Assembly: GCA_965216955.1 (NCBI GenBank)
Contig: CBDCGV010000018.1
Location: forward strand, 310,001 to 374,000
DNA: 64,000 bases
Direction of reading: 5' to 3'
Origin: CBDCGV01 sp965216955
GTDB taxonomy: Bacteria; Bacteroidota; Bacteroidia; Chitinophagales; JADIYW01
Part shown: positions 61,365-64,000 of the stretch, piece by piece
How the letters are laid out: every line of letters starts with the position of its first letter
Position numbering within the stretch: the first letter of the stretch is position 1
The notes under the pieces: generated by a model
The model's database searches: none
Seen by the model: only the letters and a program-made list of their open reading frames with translations
Told to the model about the DNA's origin: nothing
Made by a program: the position numbers and the translations under genes

Positions 61365-61835
61365 TTATGCTTGAATTGGTTTTACAAATATTTTGTTGTC
61401 TTTGATTTTGAAGATAACTATTTCTACATTATTTGCTATAAATTCTCCTTTCGAATGAACTATAATTTTCTTTTCTTTAATCATTGCATATCCCTCAGGT
61501 CTAAGATCAGACATTGTTTTACCTATATCACCTATTTCTAGATCTTCATGTTTAAATTCATTAACACGCCCGTCAATTTCCGTTTTCACAGTGAATTCAC
61601 TTTTTGAGAGCCTTTTTATTCCTACGTAAGTTATTAAACTTGAAGTAAAAAGTGATGCCAATAACACAATAGTCCCTTTAGTAATGCCTAAATGATCATA
61701 GGCCAAATACACTCCTACAACCAATGCTATGGCTCCTAAAATTCCTACAACAGTAGTTCCAGGAACAAAAAACAATTCTACAATAATTAGAAAAAGGCCA
61801 AATAAAAGTATTAATAGAATAATTTCAAGTCCCAT
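61365..61835 (-). CDS. NfeD-like membrane protein
   Basis: About 156 residues: three hydrophobic segments (LEIILLILLFGLFLIIVELFFVPG with PG motif, about residues 3-26; then two more to about 75) and a C-terminal OB-fold-like domain (IGKTMSDLRPEGYAMIKEKKIIVHSKGEFI). Short NfeD proteins work with flotillins in membrane quality control. The start is at MGLEIILL (61835). Overlap-free 7-bp spacing to floA. Confidence 0.85.
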   Translation of the reverse strand: MGLEIILLILLFGLFLIIVELFFVPGTTVVGILGAIALVVGVYLAYDHLGITKGTIVLLASLFTSSLITYVGIKRLSKSEFTVKTEIDGRVNEFKHEDLEIGDIGKTMSDLRPEGYAMIKEKKIIVHSKGEFIANNVEIVIFKIKDNKIFVKPIQA

Positions 61836-61954
61836 ATAGCACAAAGTAAAAAACAAAAATTAAAACAAGGTGCATTTTGTATTAAAGTTGTTTACATATC
61901 TATTGTAAATTAATTTTTAATTCATTCCTGCCAAATATTTACCTTGCAACCAAT

Positions 61955-62422
61955 ATGCAAATTGAACTTTGGGTAATTGGTAAAACTTCCCAGGAATATG
62001 TAAAGAAAGGGATAGATTTCTTTTTAAAAAGGATTTCTAAATTCCATTCTATTAGAATAGAGCAATTACCCGACGTAAAAGCGATAAAGGATTCAAAAAT
62101 TTTAAAGAAGAAAGAAGCTGAGGCCATATTAAAAAGACTAAAAAACAATGACTTTTTGATCATTCTTGATGAAAAAGGGGCATTGAAAAACTCCATATCT
62201 TTTGCAAAAGATATGGAGCGTTTATTATCTACGATTAACTCAAGAATTGTTTTTCTTATAGGCGGTGCGTATGGTTTTGATGAATTGATATATCAAAGAG
62301 CCAACCAAAAAATATCTTTATCCGAAATGACTTTCTCTCATCAAATCGTTCGTCTGCTCTTTCTGGAGCAATTATATAGAGCTTTTACAATTATTCATAA
62401 TCACCCTTACCACAATAATTAA
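61955..62422 (+). CDS. rlmH: 23S rRNA (pseudouridine-1915-N3)-methyltransferase
   Basis: 155 residues, the usual RlmH length. SPOUT-knot signatures: ELWVIGKTSQEYVKKGIDFFLKRI (residues 4-27), LDEKGALKNSISFA (about 69-82) and FLIGGAYGFDELIYQRANQKISLSEMTFSHQIVRLLFLEQLYRAF (about 99-143), with the C-terminal PYHN. It methylates pseudouridine 1915 in helix 69 of the large ribosomal subunit. It is likely in an operon with the DUF819 gene 15 bp later. Confidence 0.95.
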   Translation: MQIELWVIGKTSQEYVKKGIDFFLKRISKFHSIRIEQLPDVKAIKDSKILKKKEAEAILKRLKNNDFLIILDEKGALKNSISFAKDMERLLSTINSRIVFLIGGAYGFDELIYQRANQKISLSEMTFSHQIVRLLFLEQLYRAFTIIHNHPYHNN

Positions 62423-62437
62423 AATCGTTCAAATAAT

Positions 62438-63562
62438 ATGACCCTTGCGTTTACGATAATAGTGCTCCTTTTTACACCGTATTTATCCATACATTTAATT
62501 GAAGGAAAAAAAATCTCTGCATGGTTAAGCCCGGTTGTCATTTGTTACTTGATAGGCATTGCACTTTCAAACTTGCAGTTTCTAGAATTTTCTGAAGAAA
62601 TTTCTAAAAATGCAGTAAACTTGACGGTTCCCATTGCGATTCCCCTACTTTTACTTTCAACTAATATCATTAAGTGGTTGCCGAAGATGAAATATGTCTT
62701 GAGTGTTTTCTCTTTGACCATTTTAAGTGTTTGTTTCGCAAGTTTCATTTCTTTTTTTCTATTTAAATCCAACATTAACGAATTACCTGAATTCATAGCT
62801 ATGTTTACCGGAGCACTTACTGGGAGTGCTGCCAATATGAATGCTGTAGGACTTGCACTGCAAGTAGATACCGAAACATTCTTACAAGCGAATATTGGAG
62901 ATCTAATTTCGGGAGGGGTTTACTTAATTATTTTAAGTTCAATTGCTTTTCCAATTTTAAACAAGATACTTCCTCAAAGCGCAATATATTTCAAACCAGA
63001 AACGAACTACAACACATCAACAATCAATATTTTAGATATAAAATCTTACACTTTAAGTTTAACACTAGGAGTTTTAATAGTAGGTCTTTCGTTTGGATTG
63101 ACTTTTTTATTATTTAAAGCACTTAATGAAACGGCATTCATTATTATATTATCCATTTCTAGTATAATAACAGCCATTATTCTAAAAGATTATCCTTACA
63201 AGAAAGCAGCCTACAATCTTGGAAACTACTTATTATTAGTTTTTTGTGTAGCCATAGGGTTAATGGTTGATATACAATCAATTGGCAAGGATAGTCTGAA
63301 TATTATCGCATTGGCATCTTTCATCTTGAGCTTTTCTGTTTTTCTAAACATCCTTTTCGCAAGAATTTTCAAGGTTAGTGCCGATTTATTGCTTATATGT
63401 TCTACCGCTGCAGTATATGGTCCAGCCTTTATTGGACAAATTGCTGCCACCGTCAAGAATAAAGATCTAATTTTCCCAGGCATTGTCTGCAGCATTGTGG
63501 GATATGCAGTGGGTAATTTTTTGGGAATTGGGATGGCTTATTTGCTGCGCCAATTTTTATAG
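62438..63562 (+). CDS. DUF819 family transporter-like protein
   Basis: 374 residues with about ten hydrophobic segments, matching the DUF819 family: opening LFTPYLSIHLIEGKKISAWLSPVVICYLIGIALSN (about residues 11-46), FTGALTGSAANMNAVGLALQVD (about 123-144) and a C-terminal VYGPAFIGQIAATVKNKDLIFPGIVCSIVGYAVGNFLG. Function is unknown; the inverted-repeat architecture resembles secondary transporters. Confidence 0.85.
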   Translation: MTLAFTIIVLLFTPYLSIHLIEGKKISAWLSPVVICYLIGIALSNLQFLEFSEEISKNAVNLTVPIAIPLLLLSTNIIKWLPKMKYVLSVFSLTILSVCFASFISFFLFKSNINELPEFIAMFTGALTGSAANMNAVGLALQVDTETFLQANIGDLISGGVYLIILSSIAFPILNKILPQSAIYFKPETNYNTSTINILDIKSYTLSLTLGVLIVGLSFGLTFLLFKALNETAFIIILSISSIITAIILKDYPYKKAAYNLGNYLLLVFCVAIGLMVDIQSIGKDSLNIIALASFILSFSVFLNILFARIFKVSADLLLICSTAAVYGPAFIGQIAATVKNKDLIFPGIVCSIVGYAVGNFLGIGMAYLLRQFL

Positions 63563-63594
63563 TATTATAACACTAGATATTAATAACAAGTTTA

Positions 63595-63602
63595 TATATT
63601 TG
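63595..63602 (+). promoter_or_regulatory. Putative -7 box of the tRNA operon
   Basis: TATATTTG fits TAnnTTTG exactly and lies 18 nt before the tRNA-Gly gene. Confidence 0.5.
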
Positions 63603-63620
63603 CAGCCAGTTCTTTAAAAA

Positions 63621-63693
63621 GCGAGAGTAGCTCAGCTGGTAGAGCACAACCTTGCCAAGGTTGGGGTCGCGAGTTCGAATCTCGTCTCTCGCT
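63621..63693 (+). tRNA. tRNA-Gly (anticodon GCC)
   Basis: A full cloverleaf: acceptor GCGAGAG/CTCTCGC, D arm with GCTCAGCTGGTAGAGC, anticodon stem CAACC/GGTTG with loop TTGCCAA, T arm GCGAG-TTCGAAT-CTCGT. Discriminator T. CCA is not encoded. Confidence 0.97.
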
Positions 63694-63713
63694 CAAATCT
63701 ACATTGAATGTAT

Positions 63714-63798
63714 GCCCGGGTGGTGGAATTGGTAGACACGCAGGACTTAAAATCCTGTGACCATTGCGGTCGTGCGGGTTCAAGTCCCGCCCCGGGTA
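63714..63798 (+). tRNA. tRNA-Leu (anticodon TAA)
   Basis: A class II tRNA with long variable arm: acceptor GCCCGGG/CCCGGGT, D loop TTGGTAGAC, anticodon stem GCAGGA/TCCTGT with loop CTTAAAA, variable arm TGACCATTGCGGTCG, T arm GCGGG-TTCAAGT-CCCGC. It lies 20 bp after tRNA-Gly and is probably processed from one transcript. Confidence 0.97.
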
Positions 63799-63820
63799 CA
63801 TTTTTTAAAAGACTCCAATT

Positions 63821-64000
63821 TTGTATACTGTATACGCTATCTCAAGTATCGATAAAAATTACATTTCTATTGGTTTAACTTCTGACTTGAAGAAAAGGGT
63901 TTCGCAACATAATAAAGGTTATGAACGAACTACAAGGCCTTACGCACCCTTTATCATAATCTATACTGAGAAATGTCGTGATAGAATTTCAGCACGTAAA
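63821..64000 (+). CDS. GIY-YIG nuclease family protein (5' part)
   Basis: The frame from the TTG at 63821 runs to the window edge (60 codons). It reads MYTVYAISSIDKNYISIGLT (GIY-YIG-like, here VYAI and NYISIG), then SDLKKRVSQHNKGYERTTRPYAP, the R-H-N-G-T-R pattern of the single-domain UPF0213/YhbQ-like nucleases. It lies 22 bp behind tRNA-Leu. The use of TTG as start is inferred from the lack of any upstream ATG in frame. Confidence 0.75.
   Translation, partial: MYTVYAISSIDKNYISIGLTSDLKKRVSQHNKGYERTTRPYAPFIIIYTEKCRDRISARK

Overview
The window is AT-rich DNA from a member of the Bacteroidota, probably a marine or freshwater flavobacterium-like organism. The order-level assignment is a guess. 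The evidence is: -7 promoter boxes of the TAnnTTTG type (for example 55507-55514, 40456-40463, 63595-63602); few clear Shine-Dalgarno sequences; many SPII lipoproteins; Bacteroidota-typical families (ABA4-like, DUF4407, a BtuB/BtuG-type B12 uptake pair, an M61 peptidase with PDZ, DUF6498, DUF6580); and typical gene pairs (floA/nfeD-like, TetR-like/ABC1 kinase, amt/P-II).

Region 1 (1 to about 20,860) is the distal part of an integron cassette array. Sixteen attC-like sites on the + strand separate cassettes of 0.5-6.3 kb, and two decayed attC remnants follow. The strongest evidence is that each cassette begins with GTT plus a private 6-7 nt tail, and the reverse complement of those bases recurs as the R'' core of that cassette's own 3' attC (for example GTTAGCTTTC at 8639 and GAAAGCTAAC at 10801). 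This is the signature of excisable circular cassettes. No integrase gene is visible; the attC orientation places intI/attI, if present, to the left of the window. Cargo: a partial membrane protein; a DinB-like protein; a whole type I restriction-modification operon (hsdM-hsdS-hsdR) in one 6.3-kb cassette; a two-ORF cassette; a three-gene cassette (Crp/Fnr regulator, repeat lipoprotein, EEP-family phosphodiesterase); three near-identical ORF-less 585-bp cassettes; an ORF-less cassette with strong RNA-like secondary structure; a HEPN-like protein; a membrane protein; an AlbA_2 (Schlafen-type) protein; an NDT/TIR-like protein; a frameshifted NTF2/SnoaL-like gene; a DUF4062 protein; and a trypsin-like protease. 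Several of these families are common in anti-phage systems.

Region 2 (about 21,000-40,400) is ordinary chromosome: a histidine-rich repeat lipoprotein, VOC and TfoX/YjbR-like proteins, an SDR, a GlsB/YeaQ-type membrane protein overlapping a cytochrome P450, DUF4407, a ceramidase-like membrane hydrolase, amt plus a P-II protein, an ABC1 kinase with its TetR-like partner, an orphan LuxR-type response regulator, two paralogous lipoproteins, a polyprenyl diphosphate synthase, a ligase-associated DEXH helicase, another SDR and a MATE transporter.

Region 3 (about 40,400-64,000) holds a SAM methyltransferase, an alpha/beta hydrolase, ComEC, bioA-bioD, DUF6580, an M23 peptidase followed by ornithine aminotransferase, M61 peptidase/ABA4-like/FabH-like genes, msrB, a GMC oxidoreductase and a NUDIX hydrolase. 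These are followed by a cobalamin riboswitch controlling a TonB-dependent receptor and a YncE/BtuG-like propeller lipoprotein, with a second ceramidase-like gene downstream. The region ends with DUF6498, floA and an nfeD-like gene, rlmH, a DUF819 transporter-like gene, tRNA-Gly(GCC), tRNA-Leu(TAA) and a GIY-YIG gene cut by the right edge.
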